Shown: piece after piece, positions 14,008-21,335 of the stretch
Layout: every line of letters begins with the position of its first letter
How positions within the stretch are numbered: position 1 is the first letter of the stretch
Source of the DNA: RGIG8767 sp045531685
Lineage (GTDB): Bacteria; Bacillota; Clostridia; Lachnospirales; Lachnospiraceae
Reading direction: 5' to 3'
Assembly: GCA_045531685.1 (NCBI GenBank)
Contig: JAZSEL010000137.1
Span: 1 to 21,335, forward strand
DNA: 21,335 nt
Position numbers and translations under genes: made by a program
The notes under the pieces: model-generated
Databases searched by the model: none
What the model was told of the DNA's origin: nothing
What the model saw: only the letters and a program-made list of their open reading frames with translations

Positions 14008-16560
14008 TTATTCAGTTTCTGCCAAACTGCTACCCTTTGCATTCTTAGGAAAACACAATGCCACCTTAAATAAATCTCCGTCAATTTCGATTTCAAATTT
14101 ACCGCCCTGTAACTCCGTAAAAGACTGGGCAATGGCAAGGCCAAGTCCGCTTCCTTCCGTGTTGCGTGATAAATCACCGCGTACAAATCGCTCTGTAATC
14201 TCACTGGCTTTAAAATTCATTTCCACTGCGGACATGTTTTTGAAACGGATTACATATTCTTCTTCCTGCTCCTCCATGTCAATATACACGCGGGATTGTG
14301 GCATGGAATATTTCAATATATTCTGAATCAGGTTATCCATGATTCGATAGGTACGGTTCGGATCTAAGTAAGATACACATTTATGCTCCGGCAGATTCCA
14401 ACGGAATTCTAACTTGCTGTCTGCAATCTTATCTTCATTTTCCAGACATACCTGTTTTAACAGATTAACCAAATCCATGTCCGTACAATACAAAGTAATA
14501 TTATTGGAGGTTGCCTTACTTACCTCAAACAAGTCTTCAATCAGCACCTTGAGTCGCATGGATTTCTTATCCAGAGTATCAATGTATTCCCTGCGTTCTT
14601 CCTCTGTAATATTTTCATTTTTCAATAAGTCAACATAGGTAATAATCGCAGTAAGGGGAGTCTTTAAGTCATGGGATACATTGGTAATCAACTCCGTTTT
14701 CATATTCTGGCTCTTTGCTTCTTCTGCTACTGCCTTAGCAAATCCGCTCTGCACCTTTTTCAGTTCATCTCCGACTTCTGTAAAGACACCCAAATTAGAA
14801 TCAACTTCTGCCTTCAGATTACCTTCTGCCATTTCTTTTGTCACATTTAAAATGGACTCATACTGCTTCTGCATTTTACATCCGTTTTTACGTAATACCA
14901 CAAATAGAATAACAGAATAAATAATTACACCAAACCATCCCACAAACCAGAAACAGCACAACACACCTACTATCAATGCATTAACAATCACTATTTTCCA
15001 GATACTCTTATTCAAGCCTTTGCTGATATTAACATCCGTCACATAATGGTATGCACCCTTACATAAATTAAGGAGCCATGCACAAATCATTACGATAAGC
15101 AAGCGGTTTTTCAAATAATACACCGGTCGGAATAAGAACTGACGCAGAGCAGTCACACAAATATATTCCATAAAGAATACAAATGCCCATCCGATAGCAT
15201 TCAAACCCAGTAGGACATAATAAATGGTATCCGGCGTTACATCGTATCCGATAATAGTAACCGGACCATATAATGCCAAGTTTTCTAACAACACCGGATA
15301 GCAGGTGAAATACATGAGTTCAAACATGAGATATACACCGCCAACTGTACAAGCTGCAATCACACACATTATTTCTGCCGGAATTGAAAAGATTTTCTCC
15401 CATCCTGTTTCCAGTTTCTTAAAGAATGGTAAAATAAATGCCATCAATGCAACAAAGATAACGGCTATCAACACAATCCACTCTACGCCCATGCTCATAA
15501 GGACGTTATATGGATTATAATTATATTTTTCAGCGGATGTTGCCATTCTGTCATGCACAAACTGGGAATCCTCATCCACTACAAATACAGCCTTAAAATT
15601 CTTAGGTCGCAATTCCATCGGGTCAACTTCAGCCCCTGCATCACATATCCCATTAAAACAATTTACATTGTTTTCATATTGGGATATGGAATCCTTGGCA
15701 TGTTGATACATGCTGCCATAACTGTTGATATTTCCAAAACTGTTAAAACGGACATCCGAAATATTACCATACTCATCAAACTGTAAAATCAAATAACCAA
15801 GCTTGCCCGCTGCTCTCAGTTGGTCCTCCACATTTCCCCGTTCTACATGCTGTTTTTCTAAAAACAAAGCACTCAAATCATAGTCCAACTGACTTCTTCC
15901 TGCCGATTCATATGTTGCCAGATTGGAATTATCCTGATATTCCACATAATAATCACACTGTTCTGTCAATGTATAGTAGTCATTAATCCAGCCATAATAA
16001 TCCAACGCTGTGAAATTAACGGCTTTTTTGTATGTATCCTGCAATATCGTTCCATAGAGATAATAGCCGGTTTCCATAGCATAGTTCACAAAATCGCTAC
16101 TCAATTCATATTCTGCATCTTCCGACACCGTTTTCTCTGCAGAGGAACCCTTAGAAATAATAACCGGCTCTTCAACCGGATAATACGTATGCTCGGTGAC
16201 TTCGATTTCACCTTCCTTACTCATATCCGTTTCTGCATGATAAGCATGTTCCGTAACTTCTATTATCGTCTCTTCGCTCTCTACCACATTTACATCTTCT
16301 GTAATCTGTTCATTTGGTAAAACATCCACCACTGCAATTTCTTCATTCGGCAGATAATCCGTCTCCAAATTCGTATCGTTTCCTTCTGCCGGGAGAGCTT
16401 CTTCTAAGTCTATTTCCTCATCTGCAGCTGCACTCTCCTGCGCTTTAATTTCCTGAAGCTTCTGTTCATACACCTGTCCCATCCTGGGATACAGGGACAC
16501 CAGCACAATTGCCGGAACAAAAATTGTTACTATAATCAGTAAAACTTTTAATCTACGCAT
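14008..16560 (-). CDS. Large membrane sensor histidine kinase
   Basis: This is the sensor partner of the OmpR-type regulator just upstream. The 850-residue protein has a membrane segment at about 4-26, a long external region (27-355), then about six membrane helices (roughly 360-558), a HAMP-like linker (570-605), a HisKA domain with NVSHDLKTP where His630 is the phosphorylation site, and an ATPase domain with NLIQNILKY (N box) and GSGLGLAIA (G box). The external part is acidic and has short repeats: LPNE at about 70 and 81, and EVTEH at about 101 and 120. ATG 16560 overlaps the regulator stop codon (ATGCGTAG), suggesting translational coupling; a TTG seven codons earlier is possible. The seven-helix plan with a large exported domain is unusual. 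The signal is unknown. Confidence 0.92.
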   Translation of the reverse strand: MRRLKVLLIIVTIFVPAIVLVSLYPRMGQVYEQKLQEIKAQESAAADEEIDLEEALPAEGNDTNLETDYLPNEEIAVVDVLPNEQITEDVNVVESEETIIEVTEHAYHAETDMSKEGEIEVTEHTYYPVEEPVIISKGSSAEKTVSEDAEYELSSDFVNYAMETGYYLYGTILQDTYKKAVNFTALDYYGWINDYYTLTEQCDYYVEYQDNSNLATYESAGRSQLDYDLSALFLEKQHVERGNVEDQLRAAGKLGYLILQFDEYGNISDVRFNSFGNINSYGSMYQHAKDSISQYENNVNCFNGICDAGAEVDPMELRPKNFKAVFVVDEDSQFVHDRMATSAEKYNYNPYNVLMSMGVEWIVLIAVIFVALMAFILPFFKKLETGWEKIFSIPAEIMCVIAACTVGGVYLMFELMYFTCYPVLLENLALYGPVTIIGYDVTPDTIYYVLLGLNAIGWAFVFFMEYICVTALRQFLFRPVYYLKNRLLIVMICAWLLNLCKGAYHYVTDVNISKGLNKSIWKIVIVNALIVGVLCCFWFVGWFGVIIYSVILFVVLRKNGCKMQKQYESILNVTKEMAEGNLKAEVDSNLGVFTEVGDELKKVQSGFAKAVAEEAKSQNMKTELITNVSHDLKTPLTAIITYVDLLKNENITEEERREYIDTLDKKSMRLKVLIEDLFEVSKATSNNITLYCTDMDLVNLLKQVCLENEDKIADSKLEFRWNLPEHKCVSYLDPNRTYRIMDNLIQNILKYSMPQSRVYIDMEEQEEEYVIRFKNMSAVEMNFKASEITERFVRGDLSRNTEGSGLGLAIAQSFTELQGGKFEIEIDGDLFKVALCFPKNAKGSSLAETE

Positions 16561-17263
16561 TTTTTTCGATTTTGTATCCAACGCCCCACACCACCTTTAA
16601 ATAATTTGGTTTTTTCGGGTTTAACTCAATCTTTTCCCTGATATTACGGATATGTACCATGATGGTGTCGGAATTAATTGCTTTTTCATTCCATACACGC
16701 TCATAGATTTCATCAGCAGAATACACACGTCCCGGATTTTTCATGAGTAATAAAAGGATTTTATATTCCATTGGGGTCAATTTCACTACATTTCCATCCA
16801 CACGTAATTCTACTTTTTCTTCATTCAGTTCCAAGCCGCCAACCCGATAAATATGTTCTTTGTTCTCCGGTTCTGAAGATACCTTTTCCAGATAATGCCG
16901 ATAGCGGCGCAAATGGGAATTTACCCTTGCTAAAAGTTCAAGGGGAGTAAACGGCTTTGTTACATAATCATCCGCTCCCATATTGAGTCCCAGAATCTTG
17001 TCCACTTCCTCTGATTTTGCAGATAACATAATAACCGGGAAATCATATTCCTTTCGCATCTCCATGACCATCTGAATTCCGTCCTTACGAGGCATCATAA
17101 CATCGACAATGGCCAAATGGATTTCATTTTGGTGCACCTGCTCTAATCCTTCCACGCCATCAGCTGCCTTATAAACCTCATATCCCTGACTCTTCAGATA
17201 GATTTCGATTCCGTCTCTGATTTCCTTATCATCTTCCACAATTAACACATGATTCTTTTCCAC
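16553..17263 (-). CDS. OmpR/PhoB-family response regulator
   Basis: This 236-residue DNA-binding regulator is the partner of the kinase with which it overlaps by eight bases. The receiver domain (about 4-115) has Asp11-Asp12 in LIVEDDKE, the phosphoacceptor Asp54 in AIVDVMMPRKDG, and Lys103 in YVTKPF. The C-terminal winged-helix domain (about 135-233) contains LTPMEYKILLLLMKNPGRVYS and ends VVWGVGYKIEKNA. The start is taken as GTG 17263, because AGGAG lies nine bases upstream and the resulting MEKNHVLIVEDD is a normal family N-terminus. An ATG at 17317 would add 18 residues without a ribosome site. Target genes are unknown; autoregulation is common in such pairs, but no clear direct-repeat operator is visible. 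Confidence 0.94.
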   Translation of the reverse strand: MEKNHVLIVEDDKEIRDGIEIYLKSQGYEVYKAADGVEGLEQVHQNEIHLAIVDVMMPRKDGIQMVMEMRKEYDFPVIMLSAKSEEVDKILGLNMGADDYVTKPFTPLELLARVNSHLRRYRHYLEKVSSEPENKEHIYRVGGLELNEEKVELRVDGNVVKLTPMEYKILLLLMKNPGRVYSADEIYERVWNEKAINSDTIMVHIRNIREKIELNPKKPNYLKVVWGVGYKIEKNA

Positions 17264-17340
17264 GACACTTATCTCCTGTACCCTCTTACTTGACCACTTT
17301 CCTTTTATCATGGTCATATTACATCTGAAAACTTAATAAC

Positions 17341-17384
17341 AAATGCAGGTATTTCTAAAGAATCCCTAAAGAAAACCTGCATTT
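17341..17384. repeat. Hairpin upstream of the response regulator
   Basis: AAATGCAGGT (17341-17350) pairs with ACCTGCATTT (17375-17384) over ten bases, with a 24-base loop that contains two copies of CTAAAGAA-like sequence (CTAAAGAATCCCTAAAG). It could be a weak terminator for ung readthrough or part of the regulator leader. Confidence 0.6.
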
Positions 17385-17388
17385 ACGC

Positions 17389-17531
17389 TATACAGAGGGC
17401 TACGACATTCTTTATACGTGACACGCTCTCGCTCCACTTATGACACAGCGGTACTAGACTCGAAAAAACCTCGTCAAGTACCGGTGTCAACATAGGGTCA
17501 CTTTATAAAGAACATCTTAGCCCTCTATATA
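17389..17531. repeat. 143-nt nested palindromic element between ung and response regulator
   Basis: Arms pair in several layers: 17389-17402 with 17518-17531 (TATAcAGAGGGCTA, 13 of 14), 17408-17422 with 17497-17512 (TTCTTTATA, one bulge, GTGAC), 17441-17446 with 17484-17489 (TGACAC), and 17449-17455 with 17477-17483 (CGGTACT). The apical loop holds an A-run. The outer arm on the right contains the ung stop codon at 17525-17527. There is no T-tract after it on either strand, so it is not a plain terminator. It looks like a miniature inverted-repeat element or a structured RNA. Confidence 0.85.
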
Positions 17532-18202
17532 TTCTCAATCTGCCAGTCTATCGGTTCAATTCCGTTAGCCTTTAAAAATTCATTGGCTTGACTGAAGTGC
17601 TTGCATCCAAAAAATCCACGATATGCAGATAATGGACTTGGATGTGGCGCCTTTAATACCAAATGCTTTGGATTATTTAACATTGGTATTTTGTTCTGTG
17701 CCGGTCTTCCCCATAAAAAATATACAATCGGTCTATCCTGCGCATTCACTGCCTGAATCACTGCATCCGTAAATCTTTCCCATCCCTTTTGCTGATGGGA
17801 ATTTGCCTGATGGGCACGCACTGTGAGCACCGTATTCAAAAGTAAAACTCCCTGGTCTGCCCATTTTTTTAAATATCCGTTATTCGGAATATAACATCCC
17901 ATATCTTCATGGAGTTCTTTATACATATTCTGCAATGAAGGCGGAATATCCGGCTGATCCGGTAACACAGAAAAACTCAAGCCATGTGCCTGATGTTCAT
18001 TGTGATACGGGTCCTGTCCTAACAATAACACCTTAACCTCACTTAGGGGTGTAAAATGAAATGCATTAAAAATATCCTCGGAAGGCGGATATATAACATG
18101 CGAACTGTATTCACCTTTCACAAATTCATATAACTCTCTATAATATGGTTTCCTGAATTCACCGCCAATGGCTTCCAGCCAATCATTCTGAATCATTCCC
18201 AT
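17525..18202 (-). CDS. ung: Uracil-DNA glycosylase
   Basis: Ung removes uracil from DNA, the first step of uracil base-excision repair. The 225-residue length is standard for family 1. The signature motifs are present: GQDPYH (62-67) with catalytic Asp64, LLNTVLTV (121-128), and HPSPLSAYRGFFG (187-199) with catalytic His187 and the DNA-intercalating loop. ATG 18202 has AGGAG eight bases upstream. The last five residues, QIENI, are followed by a TAG inside the outer arm of a palindromic element, so the element appears to provide the gene's end; the coding sequence looks full length nonetheless. It has its own promoter after hisF. Confidence 0.97.
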   Translation of the reverse strand: MGMIQNDWLEAIGGEFRKPYYRELYEFVKGEYSSHVIYPPSEDIFNAFHFTPLSEVKVLLLGQDPYHNEHQAHGLSFSVLPDQPDIPPSLQNMYKELHEDMGCYIPNNGYLKKWADQGVLLLNTVLTVRAHQANSHQQKGWERFTDAVIQAVNAQDRPIVYFLWGRPAQNKIPMLNNPKHLVLKAPHPSPLSAYRGFFGCKHFSQANEFLKANGIEPIDWQIENI

Positions 18203-18280
18203 TGTTTCTTCTCCTGTACGGGCAAAATCGGCAGAACCGCTTTCTTAAAGCAATACCACCGAATTTACTCTTTGTATCGT

Positions 18281-18309
18281 ATCCTATTACGTTTTCCCAT
18301 CATTTTCAA
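18281..18309 (-). promoter_or_regulatory. Sigma-A promoter of ung
   Basis: On the minus strand TTGAAA (18309-18304), 17 bases, TAGGAT (18286-18281), about 80 bases before the ung ATG and after the hisF stop. The leader between contains a small hairpin, GCTTT-AA-GAAAGC. Confidence 0.7.
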
Positions 18310-18332
18310 ATAGGGAGCCTTACACTACTCCG

Positions 18333-19094
18333 CTATAATCTTACCGAAATACCTTCTTCTCTAAGATACTCTTTTACTTCTTTAATTTCCAGTTCCTTAA
18401 AATGGAATAGGGATGCTGCCAGAACCGCATCTGCTTTTCCCTCTGTAACAGCGTCCTTAAAATGTTCTAACTTACCGGCACCGCCCGATGCTATAACCGG
18501 AATAGACACTGCTTCTGATATGGTTCTTGTCAACTCAATATCATATCCGTTCTTGGTACCGTCACAATCCATGCTGGTTAACAAAATCTCGCCGGCACCT
18601 AAGCTTTCTGCCTTCTTGGCCCACTCCACCGCATCAATTCCGGTATCCACACGACCACCATTTAAATAGATATTCCAGCCATCAAATGGCTCTCTCCGTT
18701 TTGCGTCGATAGCAACGACAACACACTGACTACCGAATATATCTGCTGCTTCTTTAATCAGCTCCGGGCGCTTGATTGCTGCTGAGTTAACGGATACCTT
18801 ATCCGCACCCTCACGTAAAATCTCTTTAAAATCTTCTACCGTACGGATTCCGCCGCCAACCGTAAATGGAATAAACACTTCCTTGGCAACATTCCGTACC
18901 ATATCCACTACGGTTTTTCTTCCGTCACTGGATGCTGTAATATCCAAGAAAACCACTTCATCCGCTCCTGCTTTGTCATAAGCAGCAGCGACTGCAACCG
19001 GGTCACCCGCGTCCGTCAAATTCACAAAATTAACACCTTTTACCACACGACCGTTATTGACATCCAGACACGGAATAATTCTAACTGTATGCAT
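18333..19094 (-). CDS. hisF: Imidazole glycerol phosphate synthase cyclase subunit
   Basis: HisF takes ammonia delivered by HisH and PRFAR to make imidazole glycerol phosphate and AICAR, in histidine synthesis. The 253-residue TIM barrel is full length; catalytic Asp11 is in IPCLDVNNGRVVKG and Asp130 in VVAIDAKR, and phosphate loops FTVGGGIRT (77-85) and VIASGGAGKLEHF are present. The ATG follows the hisH stop codon without any gap (TAA then ATG), and GGAGG lies just upstream within the end of hisH, so the two subunits are translated in step. No hisA, hisI or hisE is found next to it; ung follows instead. Confidence 0.97.
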   Translation of the reverse strand: MHTVRIIPCLDVNNGRVVKGVNFVNLTDAGDPVAVAAAYDKAGADEVVFLDITASSDGRKTVVDMVRNVAKEVFIPFTVGGGIRTVEDFKEILREGADKVSVNSAAIKRPELIKEAADIFGSQCVVVAIDAKRREPFDGWNIYLNGGRVDTGIDAVEWAKKAESLGAGEILLTSMDCDGTKNGYDIELTRTISEAVSIPVIASGGAGKLEHFKDAVTEGKADAVLAASLFHFKELEIKEVKEYLREEGISVRL

Positions 19095-19718
19095 TTATGC
19101 CTCCTCCTTATCCAGATGAATAAAATTATTAAGAATCGTAAGTCCTACCGTAGAACTCTTTTCCGGATGGAACTGACAGGCAAATACATTATCCTTTTCT
19201 ACCGATGCATGAATGCTCACTCCGTATTCCGTTGTTGCTACCACGCTGGAACTATCCTCTGCCTGTAAATAATAGGAATGGACAAAGTATACATAGCACC
19301 CTTCTTCTAATCCCTTATACAATTTTCCCTTGTTTGGAAACTGCAATGAATTCCATCCGATCTGTGGAATCTTTAACGCTCCGTTCCGGTCCGGAATCTT
19401 TACAATTTTACCCGGCAAAATACCAAGTCCCTTTACTCCCGGTGACTCTTCACTTTCTTCAAATAACAACTGAAGACCAAGACATATCCCCAAAAATGGA
19501 GTCCCTCTGTTTACAATCTCGTGTATCACTTCATACAATCCATATGCATGAATCTTCTCCATGGCAGCGCCAAAGGCTCCTACACCCGGAAGAATTACCT
19601 TATCTGCACGTAACAATACCTCTTTATCCCTTGTTATGCAGGTCTCCTCTCCCAACTTTTGAAGGGCCTTTTCCACACTCTTGATATTCCCCGCATCATA
19701 GTCGATTATTGCTATCAT
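19095..19718 (-). CDS. hisH: Imidazole glycerol phosphate synthase glutaminase subunit
   Basis: HisH hydrolyses glutamine and channels the ammonia to HisF. The 207-residue class I glutamine amidotransferase has the oxyanion-strand motif LPGVGAFGAAM (43-53), the nucleophile Cys79 in FLGICLGLQLLFE, and the His184-Glu186 pair in CQFHPEKSS. AAAGGAT lies eight bases before the ATG. It directly precedes hisF. Only 149 bases separate it from the stop codon of the integrase on the same strand, which means that its upstream his neighbours, if they existed here, have been displaced and its promoter must lie in or near the mobile-element junction. Confidence 0.97.
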   Translation of the reverse strand: MIAIIDYDAGNIKSVEKALQKLGEETCITRDKEVLLRADKVILPGVGAFGAAMEKIHAYGLYEVIHEIVNRGTPFLGICLGLQLLFEESEESPGVKGLGILPGKIVKIPDRNGALKIPQIGWNSLQFPNKGKLYKGLEEGCYVYFVHSYYLQAEDSSSVVATTEYGVSIHASVEKDNVFACQFHPEKSSTVGLTILNNFIHLDKEEA

Positions 19719-19867
19719 CTATTCAAATCCTTTCAAATCAAGCATTTTCCAGTTACTTACTTGTATTTTTTAACAGTTTCTACTGTCATTTCATTACTTT
19801 TTCATCCATTATTTTACATATCATTACACATTATATTTAGCAAATATTTAGTATACTAAAATCTATA
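19719..19867. other. Junction between hisH and integrase; possible element end
   Basis: This A+T-rich gap should hold both the hisH promoter and, if the integrase belongs to an integrated element, one element end. Repeats lie next to the integrase stop: ATATTTAG at 19833-19840 and 19844-19851, TATACTAAA at 19852-19860 and 19864-19872, and the palindrome TTTAGTATACTAAA at 19847-19860. A weak hisH promoter candidate on the minus strand is ATGACA, 18 bases, TACAAG (about 19786-19757). No clear terminator separates the integrase from hisH. Confidence 0.5.
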
Positions 19868-21109
19868 CTAAATAGCCATTAGTTGATGGGCTATCTCATT
19901 AATTTGAGTCAACTGCTCGTCACTTGGTTTAGCATCAACATAATTATCCATTGTTGTGGATATGTTTCCATGTCCTAATATGTATTGTAATGTTTTAGGT
20001 GGTAAATACTGCATGTTTGTAGCAAAGGTATGTCTACAGATATGTGGTTCAAATTTACGAATTGGATTCTCTGAATTTACTGCGTTAAAACGTTTAATGC
20101 AATTTTGCAGATATTCTTCCACATGACTTCTCACTATTGTTTTCCTGCTTCTTGTAGCAAGAAATACAAACCCTTCGTATTCATTACCTCGCTCATCATA
20201 ACACACCGGCTCAATATCGCCTTTTAGATAACGCTTCTTAAGAACACTCTCAAAACACTTGTATACACCATCTGTCATAGGAATAATGCGTTCCCCATTT
20301 GATGTTTTCGTAGGTAAAACAATATGCGTATGATTGATACATTGCAGCTGCTTATTAACTGTTATCATCCGCTTTTCCATATCAATATTGTCAAGCGTAA
20401 GACCACACAATTCAGATGCTCTTAACCCGGTCCAAAACAAAATGTACAACATATCATAACAATGTAAACTGTGTGCATCATTTGAACAGAAATCAAGAAA
20501 TCTACTCATATCTTCTACAGATAATGCTTCCATCTTCTTACTATCACTTCTATCTGTTGTGATTCTTCTGAATGGATTTTTCGCAACATAATCATAGTCT
20601 AAAGCATACTCAAAAGTTCTTTTGATAAGGCTAATCTGTGTCTGTATAGATGAACCTCTGTATTTTGTTTTCATATCAGCAAGCCACTCTTCACAGTGTT
20701 CAGGTCTGATCTTGCCAATCTCCATATAACCTAGCTTATACTGTTTTAATGTATTTACCGTTACCTTATATCCAACTTTTGTATTATGGGCTAACTTCTT
20801 CCTGTTGTATAAGGAATTTAAGTATCTATCCACCACTTCTAATAGTGTAAGTTTCGCACCATCAATATCAATATTGTTGGCAAGTAGTGCGTTTAGTTCT
20901 TCCTCCTTCTCACGCAAACTCTTAGATGATTTCTTACCTTTCGGTAATTGGTCTGTCATTTCAAGCCTATAAGAACTTATAACTCTCTGTTTTCCGAAAC
21001 TATCCTTATAATGATATTCATATCTTTTTGTTTTCGGATTATAATACTCATTCGGTCTTAACGTTTTTCTTGCCGGCTTGTTTTTTTCTAATGATGTTTT
21101 ATTTGCCAT
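19868..21109 (-). CDS. int: Tn916-type tyrosine recombinase/integrase
   Basis: Tyrosine integrases of this type excise and insert conjugative transposons. The 413-residue protein has an N-terminal arm-site-binding domain (about 15-75, with YEYHYKDSFGKQRVISSYRL and LPKGKKSSKSLREKE, closely like Tn916 Int), a core-binding SAM-like domain (85-180), and a complete catalytic domain: Arg230 in TGLRASE, Lys268 in LPTKTSNGER, His356 and Arg359 in PHICRHTFAT, His380 in LGHGNIS, and the nucleophile Tyr390 in TTMDNYVDA. All catalytic residues are present, so it looks functional. AGGAGG lies eight bases before the ATG. In Tn916 int is the last gene before the element end with xis just upstream; here no xis is seen, and the next sequence is a divergent gene start. 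Confidence 0.95.
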   Translation of the reverse strand: MANKTSLEKNKPARKTLRPNEYYNPKTKRYEYHYKDSFGKQRVISSYRLEMTDQLPKGKKSSKSLREKEEELNALLANNIDIDGAKLTLLEVVDRYLNSLYNRKKLAHNTKVGYKVTVNTLKQYKLGYMEIGKIRPEHCEEWLADMKTKYRGSSIQTQISLIKRTFEYALDYDYVAKNPFRRITTDRSDSKKMEALSVEDMSRFLDFCSNDAHSLHCYDMLYILFWTGLRASELCGLTLDNIDMEKRMITVNKQLQCINHTHIVLPTKTSNGERIIPMTDGVYKCFESVLKKRYLKGDIEPVCYDERGNEYEGFVFLATRSRKTIVRSHVEEYLQNCIKRFNAVNSENPIRKFEPHICRHTFATNMQYLPPKTLQYILGHGNISTTMDNYVDAKPSDEQLTQINEIAHQLMAI

Positions 21110-21123
21110 TTCTCAGCCTCCTA

Positions 21124-21179
21124 TAAAAAAAGAGTGCCTCGAATGCTTACCATAAAAAATAGTATCACATTCAAGGCAC
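21124..21179 (-). terminator. Intrinsic terminator directly upstream of the integrase ribosome site
   Basis: On the minus strand GTGCCTTGAATG pairs with CATTCGAGGCAC over 12 positions (one U-G pair; on the plus strand the same position is a mismatch, so the fold favours minus-strand RNA), arms 21068-21079 plus 100, that is 21168-21179 and 21134-21145, followed by TCTTTTTTTATAG. The T-run ends two bases before the AGGAGG of int. Confidence 0.85.
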
Positions 21180-21180
21180 C

Positions 21181-21214
21181 TTGTCCAATTTTATATCTGT
21201 TCCACTTGTCCAAT
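21181..21214 (+). repeat. Direct repeat TTGTCCAAT x2 upstream of integrase
   Basis: TTGTCCAAT occurs at 21181-21189 and 21206-21214, a spacing of 25 bases, between the integrase terminator and the divergent gene. It could be a recombinase or regulator binding site; this is an inference from position only. Confidence 0.4.
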
Positions 21215-21258
21215 GTTGTAGGGTTACAATTGATGTGACACTTTAATCCTATACAAAA

Positions 21259-21322
21259 AGCGATTGAACTATTAGAATGTTAATCACCACAAAAAACAAA
21301 TCTAATACGGAGCTCAATCGCT
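21259..21322 (+). repeat. Inverted repeat framing the leader of the divergent gene
   Basis: AGCGATTGA (21259-21267) is the exact reverse complement of TCAATCGCT (21314-21322), whose last base touches the ATG at 21323. The CGGAG ribosome site (21308-21312) lies in the loop next to the arm. This may be the inverted repeat of an insertion sequence or a leader hairpin that limits translation. Confidence 0.55.
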
Positions 21323-21335
21323 ATGAATACTATAA
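21323..21335 (+). CDS. Start of a truncated plus-strand gene at window edge
   Basis: Only ATG AAT ACT ATA and one base are present (MNTI). CGGAG ten bases upstream supports a real start. Nothing about the product can be read from four codons. The compact leader with an inverted repeat, next to an integrase, would suit a transposase of an insertion sequence, but a regulator gene of the element is equally possible. Confidence 0.4.

Overview
The window looks like chromosomal DNA of an anaerobic Firmicute, most likely a Lachnospiraceae (Clostridia). The evidence is moderate-to-low G+C by eye, consensus sigma-A promoters and AGGAGG ribosome sites, a SCIFF ranthipeptide locus (a near-universal mark of Clostridia), a fused SecDF, a lysA of the kind I associate with Lachnospiraceae, a FlxA-like coiled-coil protein, and a tRNA-Leu without encoded CCA. 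I cannot name a species. Most genes are on the minus strand; a small plus-strand block lies at 7.2-8.2 kb and another at 11.2-12.6 kb.

Layout. 1-1278: 5' part of recJ (minus, cut by the window edge). 1279-1863: a 0.58 kb non-coding stretch holding a cluster of palindromic repeats and the secDF terminator. 1864-5678 (minus): scfA (47-residue SCIFF precursor), two intercistronic hairpins, scfB (radical SAM/SPASM maturase) and secDF. ScfA-ScfB-SecDF reads as a production line: precursor, thioether-forming enzyme, and a membrane component of the Sec pathway. 5750-7036 (minus): CNNM/CorC-type CBS protein, divergent from a plus-strand pair (TIGR04086-like membrane protein, N-acetylmuramoyl-L-alanine amidase). 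8274-10992 (minus): beta-eliminating lyase/threonine aldolase, YitT-family membrane protein and Sfp-type phosphopantetheinyl transferase, behind a near-consensus promoter. 11168-12551 (plus): tRNA-Leu(CAA), FlxA-like coiled-coil protein, small membrane protein. 12595-17263 (minus): lysA with its own promoter, and a response regulator/large histidine kinase pair. 17389-17531: a 140-nt nested palindrome that includes the stop codon of ung. 17525-19718 (minus): hisH-hisF and ung. 19868-21109 (minus): a Tn916-type tyrosine integrase, followed by the first codons of a divergent plus-strand gene.

Housekeeping functions dominate. The accessory signals are the SCIFF locus, the two palindromic intergenic elements, and the right-hand end, where an integrase of the conjugative-transposon type lies just upstream of hisHF. 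That integrase has a terminator directly before its ribosome site and no visible excisionase gene beside it.

I did not find a clearly new multigene system. The best candidates for undescribed biology are the two structured intergenic elements, the hairpins between scfA and scfB, and the control arrangement at the integrase. Several starts were moved from the longest possible frame, using ribosome sites, promoters and family N-termini (scfA, scfB, secDF, the CNNM gene, YitT, lysA, the kinase and its regulator).
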